Source of the DNA: CAVXDY01 sp963760715
GTDB lineage: Bacteria; Actinomycetota; Thermoleophilia; Miltoncostaeales; Miltoncostaeaceae
Direction: 5' to 3'
Length of the DNA stretch: 64,000 nt
NCBI GenBank assembly: GCA_963760715.1
Contig: CAVXDY010000007.1
Coordinates: forward strand, 496,001 to 560,000
Both the position numbers and the translations under genes were made by a program. Below are positions 7,738-15,543 of this stretch, piece by piece. The first letter of the stretch is position 1, and every line of letters starts with the position of its first letter. The notes beneath the pieces were generated by a model. That model saw only the letters and a program-made list of their open reading frames with translations. It was not told the DNA's origin and ran no database searches.

Positions 7738-8862
7738 ATGCCGGTAGCCCTGATGGACATCGCGGCCCAGTACGGGCCGCTCCGCCGCGAGATCGACGCC
7801 GCCGTCGCGGGGGTGCTCGACAGCGGGCGCTTCATCCTCGGGCCCGAGGGGCGGGCCCTGGAGTTGACCGTCTCGGAGCGCCTCGGCGGCCGGCCCTGCG
7901 CGGGCGTCGCCAACGGCACCGACGCCCTCGTCATCGCGCTCAACGCCCTGGACATCGGGCCGGGCGACGAGGTCATCACCACCCCGTACACCTTCTACGC
8001 CACGGCCGAGGCCATCGCCCGTGTGGGCGCCACGCCCGTCTTCTGCGACATCGACCCGGTCACCTACTGCCTCGATCCCACGGCGGTCGAGGCGCGTATC
8101 GGCCCCGCGACGCGGGCGATCCTGCCGGTCCACATCTTCGGCCACCCGGCCGACATGCCGCCGATCATGGACCTGGCCCGCGCGAACGGCCTGAGGGTGG
8201 TGGAGGACTGCGCCCAGGCCTTCGGCGCCCGGTCCGCCGCCGGCGAGATCGCCACCTTCGGGGACGCGGCCACCTTCAGCTTCTTCCCCACCAAGAACTT
8301 CCCCGGGATGGGCGACGGCGGCATGGTGGTGTGCCGCGACGAGGACCTGGCCGAGCGCGTCAAGCGGCTGCGCTTCCACGGCTCCAAGGACAAGGTCGTG
8401 TTCGACGAGGTGGGCTACAACTCGCGCCTCGACGACCTCCAGGCCGCGATCATCCGCGTCTTCTACCCGCACCTCGACGACTGGAACGCCCGCCGGGCGC
8501 GGGTCGCGGCCTGGTACGCGGAGGAGGGGCTCGGCGAGGTCATGGAGCTGCCGGGGGTCGCCCCGGGGGCGCGGCACATCTACCACCTCTTCATGGCGCG
8601 GCACCCCCAGCGCGACGGGCTGCGCGAGGGGCTGTCGGCGGCCGGCATCGGCTGCGCCGTCTACTACGGGATCCCGATGCACCTGCAGCCCGTGTTCGCC
8701 GGGCTCGGATACCGCGAGGGAGACTTCCCCGTGGCCGAGGAGGCGGCGCGCACCGCGCTCGCCCTGCCGATGCACCCCAACCTGAGCCGCGAGGACGTGA
8801 CCGAGGTGGTGGGCGCCGCCCGGCGGGCGCTCGAGCGGCTGGAGGCGGCCGCTACGCGGTAG
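7738..8862 (+). CDS. DegT/DnrJ/EryC1-family sugar aminotransferase
   Basis: A 374-residue PLP-dependent aminotransferase. Visible motifs are VANGTDALVIAL (phosphate-binding loop), FYATAEAIARVGATPVFCDI, RVVEDCAQAFGA with the PLP-pairing Asp, and FSFFPTKNFPGMGDGG with the Schiff-base Lys. The C-terminal IHLQPVF-type segment reads PMHLQPVFAGLGY. The family adds an amino group to keto-sugar nucleotides in surface-glycan or glycoprotein synthesis. It lies 19 bases after the kinase. A PglF-type dehydratase, which makes 4-keto sugars, is encoded at 11302, so the two probably act in one UDP-amino-sugar route. Full length for the family. Confidence 0.92.
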   Translation: MPVALMDIAAQYGPLRREIDAAVAGVLDSGRFILGPEGRALELTVSERLGGRPCAGVANGTDALVIALNALDIGPGDEVITTPYTFYATAEAIARVGATPVFCDIDPVTYCLDPTAVEARIGPATRAILPVHIFGHPADMPPIMDLARANGLRVVEDCAQAFGARSAAGEIATFGDAATFSFFPTKNFPGMGDGGMVVCRDEDLAERVKRLRFHGSKDKVVFDEVGYNSRLDDLQAAIIRVFYPHLDDWNARRARVAAWYAEEGLGEVMELPGVAPGARHIYHLFMARHPQRDGLREGLSAAGIGCAVYYGIPMHLQPVFAGLGYREGDFPVAEEAARTALALPMHPNLSREDVTEVVGAARRALERLEAAATR

Positions 8863-10258
8863 CGCCCCGGTGCGCGGCGAGGAGGGCCGCGACCGACCGG
8901 TTGACGTCCTCCGGGCCGGTGCGCCAGCTGCTCACCGAGAGGCGCACCCCGCCGACGCCCCGCCAGACCGTCGCGCTCGGATAGCAGGTGCCCTCCTCCT
9001 GCGTCCGCGCGACCACGGCCCGCGAGTGGGCGTCGTGGTCGCGCCCCTCCGGGTCGAGGAACCTCACGACCACCTGGTTGAGGTCCTGGTGCAGCACCTC
9101 GACGCCGTCGGCCTCGGAGAGCTGGGCGGCGAACCGCTCGGCCATCCGGCAGCAGCGCTCCACGAGCTCGGCCACCCCCCGGCGCCCGAGCTGGCGCACG
9201 GCCGCCCAGACCGGTGTCGACCGGGCGCGGCGCGAGAACTCGGGGTTGTAGTCGATCGGGTCGCGGAGGTCCTCGTCGGCGCCCTCCGGCAGGTAGGCGG
9301 CCCGCACGCCCATGGCGCGGCGGTGCGCGGCGGGGTGGCCGCAGATGGCCATGCCGCAGTCGTAGGGCGTGTTGAGCCACTTGTGGGCGTCGGTGGCCCA
9401 CGAGTCGGCGCGCTCGACCCCGGCCACGAGGTGCCGGTAGGCCGGAGCGGCCCGGGCCCAGAGCCCGAAGGCGCCGTTGACGTGCACCCACAGGTCGTCC
9501 CGCCGCACGGCCTCGACGATCTCGCCCACCGGGTTGACGGCGCCCCCGTTGACGTTCCCGACCTGCGCGCAGACGATCGTCGGCCCCTCGACTCGGGCGG
9601 CCGTCGCCGCCAGGGCCTCGGGCCGCATCCGGCCGGCCTCGTCCGCCGCGACGACCGTCGCCGTCGAGGCCCCGAGGCCGAGCACGCGCAGGGCGATGTC
9701 GATGGTGTCGTGGCGCTCCTCGCCCACGAGCACGTTCACGCGGGGCGCCCCCTGGAGCCCGTCCCGCTCCACGTCCCAGCCGTGGGCGGCCAGCACGTGG
9801 TTGCGCGCCGCGGCGAGGCAGGTCGTGCTGGCCATCTGGCCGCCCGTCACGAAGCCCACCGACGCCTCCCGCGGAAGGTCGAGCAGGTCGAGGATCCAGC
9901 CCGCGGTGACCTGCTCGAGCATCGTGGTCGCCGGGATGGGCTCCGCCATCCCCGTGTTCTGGTCCCACGCGCTCACGAGCCAGTCGGCGGCGATCGCCGC
10001 GGGCAGGGCGCCGCCGATGACCCAGGCGAAGAAGCGGGGGGAACCGCTCGCCAGCAGGCCCGGCTCGGCCCGCGCGGCGAGGTCGCGCACCACGTCGGCC
10101 GGATCCATGCCCTCCTCGGGCAGGGGCTCGGAGAACGCCGCCAGCATCTCGCGAGCGGTCGCCTCGGCCCGCACGGGGCGGCCGGGAAGGCTGTCGAGCC
10201 AGGCGCGGGCCGCATCGGAGGCGGCGAGCAGCGCGGCGTCGTGGCCGGAGCCGCTCAC
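8852..10258 (-). CDS. PLP-dependent group II decarboxylase-like protein, key Asp replaced
   Basis: A 468-residue protein of the aromatic-amino-acid/glutamate decarboxylase fold. Landmarks are FVTGGQMASTTCLAAARNH, ERHDTIDIALRVLG with the ring-stacking His, AQVGNVNGGAVNPVGEI, and WATDAHKWLNTPYDCG with the Schiff-base Lys at residue 293. The position that normally holds the Asp pairing with the PLP ring nitrogen reads WVHVNGAFGLWA, so Asn 261 replaces Asp. That change usually cripples group II decarboxylases, so activity is doubtful. It ends 11 bases inside the convergent aminotransferase gene and starts 27 bases from the divergent DUF354 gene. The substrate is unknown. Confidence 0.85.
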   Translation of the reverse strand: MSGSGHDAALLAASDAARAWLDSLPGRPVRAEATAREMLAAFSEPLPEEGMDPADVVRDLAARAEPGLLASGSPRFFAWVIGGALPAAIAADWLVSAWDQNTGMAEPIPATTMLEQVTAGWILDLLDLPREASVGFVTGGQMASTTCLAAARNHVLAAHGWDVERDGLQGAPRVNVLVGEERHDTIDIALRVLGLGASTATVVAADEAGRMRPEALAATAARVEGPTIVCAQVGNVNGGAVNPVGEIVEAVRRDDLWVHVNGAFGLWARAAPAYRHLVAGVERADSWATDAHKWLNTPYDCGMAICGHPAAHRRAMGVRAAYLPEGADEDLRDPIDYNPEFSRRARSTPVWAAVRQLGRRGVAELVERCCRMAERFAAQLSEADGVEVLHQDLNQVVVRFLDPEGRDHDAHSRAVVARTQEEGTCYPSATVWRGVGGVRLSVSSWRTGPEDVNRSVAALLAAHRGATA

Positions 10259-10285
10259 GCGGCCCCCCTTCTACACTCGGCGCCG

Positions 10286-11305
10286 ATGCGCGTCTGGATC
10301 GACATCACGAACTCCCCCCACGTCGTGATCTTCCGGCCGATTATCGCCCGCATGCGCGCCCGGGGGCACGAGGTGACCGTGACCGCCCGCGAGTTCGCCC
10401 AGACGATCGGGCTGCTGGAGCGGTTCGGCATCGACCACGTGAGCGTGGGCGCGCACGGCGGCGCCTCGCGGGCGGGCAAGGCCCGGGCCATGGCGCGGCG
10501 GTCGGCCGAGCTGATCCGGTTCGCCCGGGCCGAGCGCTTCGACCTCGCGGTGGCCCACGGGAGCACCGACCAGCCGCTCGCGGCGCGGCTCGCGGGGACA
10601 CCCCAGGTGACCATGTTCGACTACGAGTACGCGGCGGCGATGCACCACTGGAACGGCCGCCTGGCGAGCCGCATCCTGGTCCCGGCCGCCATCCCCGAGT
10701 CGGCCCTCGCGCGCTACGGCATGCGGCCCCCGCGCCTGGTGCGCTACCCCGGGCTGAAGGAGGAGTACTACCTGGCCGACCACGTCATCGACGACGCGGT
10801 GGTGGACGAGCTCGGCCTCGACCGCGCGCGGCTTCTGGCCGTCGTGCGCCCGCCTCCCGAGGTGACCCTCTACCACCGGGGGGCCTCCACCGACCTGTTC
10901 GCCGGGGTTCTCGCCCGCCTGCTGGCCGCGCCCGGGGTGCAGACCGTGGTGCTGCCCCGCACGCCGGAGCAGCGGGGCGCGCTCGCGGGGGGGCCGGCGA
11001 TCGTGCCCGAGCGCCCGGTTGACGGGCCGAGCCTGGTGGCCGCCGCCGATCTCGTGGTGAGCGCCGGGGGCACGATGAACCGGGAGGCCGCGGCGCTCGG
11101 GGTCCCGGCCTACACGCCCTTCGCCGCCCGCCTGGGCGCGGTTGACCGGAGCCTCATCGCGGAGGGCCGGCTGCGCCGCCTGGAGCGCTCCGAGGACGTC
11201 GAGCTGGTCCGCCGGGAGCGGGGCGCCCGGCCCCCGTTGCGCGACCCCGAGATCCTGGTTGACCTGGTACTGGCCGCCGCGGCGGGTACACTGCGGCGCT
11301 CGTGA
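10286..11305 (+). CDS. DUF354 / glycosyltransferase-fold protein
   Basis: A 339-residue protein beginning MRVWIDITNSPHVVIFRPII, the signature start of DUF354. These have a two-domain GT-B fold like UDP-GlcNAc 2-epimerase or MurG. Further signs are GHEVTVTAREFAQTIGLLE, HGSTDQPLAARLAGTP, MFDYEYAAAMHHWNG, YPGLKEEYYL and the C-terminal nucleotide-binding loop VVSAGGTMNREAAALGVP. Members occur in archaeal and bacterial surface-polysaccharide clusters with sugar aminotransferases, as here. The stop overlaps the next start by four bases (GTGA 11302-11305), which argues for joint function with the dehydratase. It probably transfers or epimerises an N-acetyl sugar. Confidence 0.88.
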   Translation: MRVWIDITNSPHVVIFRPIIARMRARGHEVTVTAREFAQTIGLLERFGIDHVSVGAHGGASRAGKARAMARRSAELIRFARAERFDLAVAHGSTDQPLAARLAGTPQVTMFDYEYAAAMHHWNGRLASRILVPAAIPESALARYGMRPPRLVRYPGLKEEYYLADHVIDDAVVDELGLDRARLLAVVRPPPEVTLYHRGASTDLFAGVLARLLAAPGVQTVVLPRTPEQRGALAGGPAIVPERPVDGPSLVAAADLVVSAGGTMNREAAALGVPAYTPFAARLGAVDRSLIAEGRLRRLERSEDVELVRRERGARPPLRDPEILVDLVLAAAAGTLRRS

Positions 11306-13218
11306 GTCGTGCTCCCGTGACATGGAGCCCACGGGCGCTCGCCCACCGCATCGGCCAGATCGCGGTCGATCTGGGGCTCGTGGCCGCTTCATACTGGCTG
11401 GCCTACTACTTCCGCTTCGACGGCGACGTGCCCGGGCGGTACGAGCGCCTGTTCGCGGGCACGGTGCTGATCGTGCTGGCCCTGAAGATCGTCGTCTTCG
11501 TCGCGATGCGCTTCTACACCAAGTGGTGGCGCTTCACGAGCCTGCGCGATCTCCAGGCGATCGTGCTGGCGGCCGCGGTCTCGAGCCTGATCGTGACGGC
11601 CGTGCTGTCGCAGTGGCGGCCGGATGAGCTGGTGCCCGTGCCGCGCGGCGTGCTGGTGATCGACTTCCTGCTCACGCTCCTCCTGATCGGCGGCGCGCGC
11701 TTCGCCGTGCGCAGCGTCATCGAGCGCCCCCCGCGCTCCGAGCTGGTGAGCAGCGGTCGCGAGGTGCTCATCTGCGGCGCCGGCGACGCCGGCAACACGC
11801 TGCTGCGCGAGATGAAGCGCAACCGGTCGCTCGGCTACACGCCGGTCGGCCTGATCGACGACGACCCGCGCAAGCGGCGCCTGCGCGTGCAGGGCACCCG
11901 GGTGCGCGGCACCCGCGCGGACCTGGCGCGCGTGCTCAAGGAGGTGCACGTTGACGAGGTCATCATCGCGATGCCCTCCGCTCCCGGCCTGGTGCGCCAG
12001 GAGATCGTGCAGGCGTGCCGCGAGGCCGGCGTGCCGTGCACCACCCTGCCGGGCCTGCCCGAGCTGATCACGGGCGAGGTCACGGTGCGCCTGCTGCGCG
12101 AGGTGCGCGTGGAGGACGTGCTGGGCCGCGCCCCGGTGGAGATCGACTTCGCCCGGGTGGCCCGCTACCTCAACGGCCGCTCGGTGCTGGTGACCGGCGC
12201 CGGCGGCTCGATCGGGCGGGAGCTGTGCCGCCAGGTGGCCGCCATCGGCGCCCGCCGCCTGGTGATGGTGGACCATGCCGAGAACAACCTGTTCGAGATC
12301 GACATGGAGCTGCGCGAGCGCGGTCACGCGGGGCTCCTGCTGCCGGTGATCGCCGACTGCAAGGACCGCGCCTCGATGGAGCGGGTGTTCCTGGCGGAGC
12401 GGCCCGAGATCGTCTTCCACGCGGCCGCCTACAAGCACGTGCCCATGATGGAGCTCAACCCGCTCCAGGCCGTCGCCAACAACGCCATCGGAACCCTGGT
12501 GCTGGCGGACGTGGCCGAGCGGTTCTCGGTCGAGCGCTTCTGCCTGATCTCCACGGACAAGGCCGTGGAGCCCAAGACCGTGATGGGCGCCACCAAGGCC
12601 CTGGCCGAGCGGGTGGTCGAGTCGCGCCGCGACACCTCCCGCACCCGCTTCGCCGCCGTGCGGTTCGGCAACGTGCTCGGCAGCTCCGGCTCGGTGCTGC
12701 CCATCTTCCGCCGCCAGATCGCCGAGGGCGGCCCGGTCACCGTCACGCACGCGGAGATGACCCGCTTCTTCATGACCATCCCCGAGGCCGTTCAGCTCGT
12801 GATCGAGGCGACCGGCATCGCCGAGGGCGGCGACGTCTTCGTGCTGGACATGGGCGAGCCGGTGAGGATCATCGACCTCGCCACCCGCATGATCGAGCTG
12901 TCCGGCAAGGAGCCCGGTCGCGACATCGCGATCGAGGTCGTGGGCATCCGTCCCGGCGAGAAGCTCCACGAGGAGCTCTTCAACGTGGACGAGGAGGTCC
13001 GCCCCACGCGCTACGGCAAGATCATGCGCGCCACGCGCTCCCCCATCGACCCCGCCGAGCTGCGCACCGGGCTCGACGAGCTCGGACGGCGCGTGGCCGC
13101 CGGCCGGCCCGAGCCGGTCTCCGAGACGCTCTGGTCGATCCTTCGCGGCAGGGGCGGCGCCGGGGACGGCGAATCCGAGCAGGCACCATCGTCAATGGCC
13201 CACGAGGAGCGTTCTTGA
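11302..13218 (+). CDS. PglF/CapD-like membrane-bound UDP-sugar 4,6-dehydratase
   Basis: A 638-residue protein. Four N-terminal membrane helices (residues about 15-140) precede a CoA-binding-like Rossmann domain with REVLICGAGDAGNTLL near 155. An extended SDR domain follows, starting SVLVTGAGGSIGRELCRQ near 295. The SDR active site is unusual as in the family: HAAAYKHVPMMELNP carries the essential residues, and the later STDKAVEPKTVMGATK holds the catalytic Lys with Met in place of Tyr. The enzyme makes UDP-4-keto-6-deoxy sugars for capsule, O-antigen or protein glycosylation. Its product fits the aminotransferase at 7738. The start overlaps the DUF354 stop. Confidence 0.93.
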   Translation: MSRAPVTWSPRALAHRIGQIAVDLGLVAASYWLAYYFRFDGDVPGRYERLFAGTVLIVLALKIVVFVAMRFYTKWWRFTSLRDLQAIVLAAAVSSLIVTAVLSQWRPDELVPVPRGVLVIDFLLTLLLIGGARFAVRSVIERPPRSELVSSGREVLICGAGDAGNTLLREMKRNRSLGYTPVGLIDDDPRKRRLRVQGTRVRGTRADLARVLKEVHVDEVIIAMPSAPGLVRQEIVQACREAGVPCTTLPGLPELITGEVTVRLLREVRVEDVLGRAPVEIDFARVARYLNGRSVLVTGAGGSIGRELCRQVAAIGARRLVMVDHAENNLFEIDMELRERGHAGLLLPVIADCKDRASMERVFLAERPEIVFHAAAYKHVPMMELNPLQAVANNAIGTLVLADVAERFSVERFCLISTDKAVEPKTVMGATKALAERVVESRRDTSRTRFAAVRFGNVLGSSGSVLPIFRRQIAEGGPVTVTHAEMTRFFMTIPEAVQLVIEATGIAEGGDVFVLDMGEPVRIIDLATRMIELSGKEPGRDIAIEVVGIRPGEKLHEELFNVDEEVRPTRYGKIMRATRSPIDPAELRTGLDELGRRVAAGRPEPVSETLWSILRGRGGAGDGESEQAPSSMAHEERS

Positions 13219-13412
13219 CCGTCATCACCGTAGCCCGGAGCGAGATCCTGCCGGCGGGGGCCTCACCGGTCGCCCCCTGGGGACTCCTCTCCCGCGTCGC
13301 GCGCCCATGCCCGGACCACCGGGGCGAATGCCCCTGCGTGGGCCGTCACGAGGACGTCGGCTGCCTGGTCTTCTGGTGCGACGCCGGGGAGCACCACTTC
13401 TCCACCCGGTAG
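13215..13412 (+). CDS. Small Cys-rich protein, TTG start
   Basis: A 65-residue frame whose TTG overlaps the dehydratase stop (TTGA 13215-13218). The C-terminal half contains five Cys in CPDHRGECPCVGRHEDVGC and a later FWCDAGEHHF, with several His. This could bind zinc or an iron-sulfur cluster. There is no signal peptide. The family is not recognised. The overlap geometry matches the coupling used throughout the window, which supports translation, but the rare TTG start keeps confidence moderate. Confidence 0.5.
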   Translation: MTVITVARSEILPAGASPVAPWGLLSRVARPCPDHRGECPCVGRHEDVGCLVFWCDAGEHHFSTR

Positions 13413-13428
13413 TCGCCGGCAGGGCACC

Positions 13429-13827
13429 TCAGGCGCTGACCACGCGCAGCCCGGGGATCCGCCGAAAATCGGCGGCGTTGTGCGTGGCGACCCCGAGCCC
13501 GTTCGCCAGGGCGGTGGCGCCGATCCAGAGATCGTGGGTTGCGATCGACGCGCCGTCCGTGGCGAGCGCCGCTCCGATCGCGGCGTGGATTCGGGCAGCC
13601 GCCTCATCCACCGGGACGCAGTCCACGCCGGCGATGAACCGCTCGACGAAGGCGAGCCGGCGTGCCCGGACCGGCCCGCGCGATCGAAACACGCCGTGCA
13701 GGAGCTCGCTCACGGAGATCGCGCTGATCGCCCGCTCCTCGGAGCCGATCAGGCGATCGAGCTCGACCGCGCGCGGGGTGCCGCGCTCGATCTCGATCAG
13801 CTGGTCGGTGTCGACGAGGACGCCCAC
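13429..13827 (-). CDS. vapC: PIN-domain toxin VapC
   Basis: A 132-residue PIN-domain ribonuclease. The acidic site is visible in order: GVLVDTDQLIEIER (first Asp), SVSELLHGVF (Glu), and IATHDLWIGATALANGLGVATHNAADF (two more Asp). This is the full set needed for Mg-dependent RNA cleavage. Its start lies 31 bases inside the upstream antitoxin gene, a usual arrangement for coupled antitoxin-toxin synthesis. The toxin is expected to be held inactive by the Phd/VapB-type protein encoded at 13797-14072. Confidence 0.92.
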   Translation of the reverse strand: MGVLVDTDQLIEIERGTPRAVELDRLIGSEERAISAISVSELLHGVFRSRGPVRARRLAFVERFIAGVDCVPVDEAAARIHAAIGAALATDGASIATHDLWIGATALANGLGVATHNAADFRRIPGLRVVSA

Positions 13828-14072
13828 GGATCCTCGGGAACTCCGGAGGCGCGCCGGATCTCCCGCACGTCGTCGACGAAGGCCTCGTCCAGCGTCCCAC
13901 CTGGCCCGATCAGCTCGCGGAAGCGCTCGGCGGAGAGGAATCGGGGTCGGGGCGCGCGGATCACGGCGACAGGCGCACCGTTGCGCACCACCTCGATCTC
14001 CTCGCCGGCGGCGACACGCGTCAGCACGTCCGAGAAGTTGCGCGCGGCCTCGGTGGCGGTCATCCGGGTCAC
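13797..14072 (-). CDS. vapB: Phd/YefM-type antitoxin VapB
   Basis: A 91-residue antitoxin. TATEAARNFSDVLTRVAAGE followed by EVVRNGAPVAVIR is the prevent-host-death DNA-binding fold. The C-terminal half (SAERFRELIGPGGTLDEAF and onward) is the toxin-wrapping tail. Two starts are possible, GTG 14072 and ATG 14063; ATG 14063 gives the customary MTATEAARNFS beginning. A 20 bp near-perfect palindrome stands at 14083-14102, just upstream, the natural place for autorepression by the VapBC complex. Confidence 0.9.
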   Translation of the reverse strand: MTRMTATEAARNFSDVLTRVAAGEEIEVVRNGAPVAVIRAPRPRFLSAERFRELIGPGGTLDEAFVDDVREIRRASGVPEDPWASSSTPTS

Positions 14073-14082
14073 GCCTGGGAGC

Positions 14083-14102
14083 GTATCAGATTAATCAGAT
14101 AC
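14083..14102. promoter_or_regulatory. 20 bp palindrome, probable VapBC operator
   Basis: GTATCAGATTAATCAGATAC is self-complementary except for one symmetric pair of bases. It contains the core GATTAATC and outer arms GTATC/GATAC. It lies 11 bases before the antitoxin start and is much richer in A+T than its surroundings. Phd-family antitoxins bind such palindromes, so this is very likely the autoregulatory site. Confidence 0.65.
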
Positions 14103-14110
14103 CAAGGTCC

Positions 14111-15112
14111 CTACGTCGAGGCCGCGTCGGCGGCCGCGAACTCGAAACGCGTGCCGACGCAGTTCGGGATGAACGCCTCGGGGAACCGCGCGGCGAGGGC
14201 GTGGGTGGCGCGCCAGCCGGTGCAGTGCGCGGGCACGAGGAAGTCCGGCGAGAACTCGCCGAGCGCGTCGCAGGTCGGCCCGATGATCGGCTCGAAGGCC
14301 CGCCCGCTGAGGTGAAAGCCCCCGACGACGGCGTGGATCCGGTCCTCGCCCGTGAGCTTTCGCACGTACCCCAGGATGTTGACGATGCCGGAGTGTCCGC
14401 AGCCGGTCAGCACGACGAGTCCGTGCCCGCGCACCATCGCCACGAGGGCCTGATCATCGAGGATCAGCGGGTCGGGCTCCCATGCGCCATGCCGGTGGGC
14501 CTCGTGCCCGGGGAAGCCGCGCTCGAAGTCCGTGGTCCGGTCGACCTCGCCGGTCACCAGCAGCGAGCCGTCGAGCAGGAAGGAGGGCCGGCGCTGCTCG
14601 ACGATCTCGAAGCCCGCCCCCCGGAGCGCCTCCTTGCTCGTCGTGGGGATCTCGACTGGGCCGAGCCCGGGGAACACAATGCGGCGGCGGGTCCAGAACT
14701 CCGGGTGGATCAGGACGGGCATGCTCGCGCGCCCGAGCCGGCCGACCAACCCGTCCATGCCCGTGACGTGATCCCAGTGACCGTGGCTGAGCACGATGAT
14801 GTCGATGTCGTGAGGGGAGAGGTCGAGCCGGCGCATGTTCTCCACGAGGCCGTCGGGCGTCCGGCCGGCGTCGAACAGCACGCGGGTCTTCCGGTCGCCC
14901 TTCGCGATCGTCACCAGCAGGGAGAAGCCGTGCTCGGCGCGCAGCGCGTCGTCGGTGTCACCGCCCGCGAGGAGGGGCGCCGGCATCCGTGGCGAGTCCG
15001 CCATGGAGGGCCGCCTCGCGGGGCCCTGGTCGGGCAGCAGCGAGTCGGTCACGTTGTCCACGAGCGTGGTCACCGTGATCGCGTCGACGGGCTCGAGCGC
15101 AATCGCTTCCAT
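14111..15112 (-). CDS. MBL-fold hydrolase related to the Mj0301 (pterin/RFAP synthase-like) group
   Basis: A 333-residue metallo-beta-lactamase-fold protein. The first metal motif is VLSHGHWDHVTGMDGLV near residue 110; LTGCGHSGIVNILGYV near 235 and GGFHLSGR near 265 follow. PAHCTGWRATHALAARFP is near the C-terminus. This combination (SHGHxDH, GCxHxGIVN, GGFHL, HCTG) marks the subfamily often annotated as 7,8-dihydropterin-6-methyl-4-(beta-D-ribofuranosyl)-aminobenzene-5'-phosphate synthase. The true reaction in bacteria is not known. It is cytosolic with no signal peptide. Confidence 0.85.
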   Translation of the reverse strand: MEAIALEPVDAITVTTLVDNVTDSLLPDQGPARRPSMADSPRMPAPLLAGGDTDDALRAEHGFSLLVTIAKGDRKTRVLFDAGRTPDGLVENMRRLDLSPHDIDIIVLSHGHWDHVTGMDGLVGRLGRASMPVLIHPEFWTRRRIVFPGLGPVEIPTTSKEALRGAGFEIVEQRRPSFLLDGSLLVTGEVDRTTDFERGFPGHEAHRHGAWEPDPLILDDQALVAMVRGHGLVVLTGCGHSGIVNILGYVRKLTGEDRIHAVVGGFHLSGRAFEPIIGPTCDALGEFSPDFLVPAHCTGWRATHALAARFPEAFIPNCVGTRFEFAAADAAST

Positions 15113-15191
15113 CGTCCCCTGCAGCCTGTCTCGACGATGCGGAGGGAGCGAGCCCAGCGTAGCGCCCCTCGCGAGTCGCGCGAAAGCGCTC

Positions 15192-15518
15192 TCAGGCCTG
15201 TTGGGGCTCCCAGGAGTCCACCCAGGCCTCGATCTCGTGAACGATCCGTGAGAGGGCCTGGCCCTTCGGGGTGAGGCGGTACTCCACCGCCCCGCCGCTC
15301 AGCTCGCGGCGCTCCATCAGGCCGGCGGCCTCCAGCTCCCGCAGGCGCTCGGCCAGCAGCCGGGCCGACAGGCCGTCCACGGAGCCGCGGATCTCCGTGA
15401 AGCGGGCGGGCCCCTCCATCGTGGCGCGGATCACCGCCGCGCTCCAGCGGCGGCCGAGAAGCTCGGCCGCACGCTGGTAGCGGTGGCAGACCGGGGGACG
15501 TGCGCGGCAGGGCTCCAT
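15192..15518 (-). CDS. HxlR-family winged-helix regulator
   Basis: A 108-residue transcription regulator. ATG 15518 is preferred: it gives MEPCRARPPVCHRYQRAAEL and avoids an overlap with lon that a longer start at 15554 would need. The HxlR core is clear: ELLGRRWSAAVIRATMEGP, FTEIRGSVDGLSARLLAERL, and the wing GLMERRELSGGAVEYRLTPKG. Two N-terminal Cys could serve as a redox sensor, as in some HxlR proteins. It lies 25 bases downstream of lon on the same strand, so it may be cotranscribed with it. Confidence 0.88.
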   Translation of the reverse strand: MEPCRARPPVCHRYQRAAELLGRRWSAAVIRATMEGPARFTEIRGSVDGLSARLLAERLRELEAAGLMERRELSGGAVEYRLTPKGQALSRIVHEIEAWVDSWEPQQA

Positions 15519-15543
15519 CGCCGTGAACGCTACGCCGCCGGCC

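Noticed and set aside
8870..10285. Plus-strand frame of some 470 codons leading into the DUF354 gene
   Set aside because: It mirrors the decarboxylase on the minus strand. The true start at 10286 matches the DUF354 beginning MRVWIDITNSPH.
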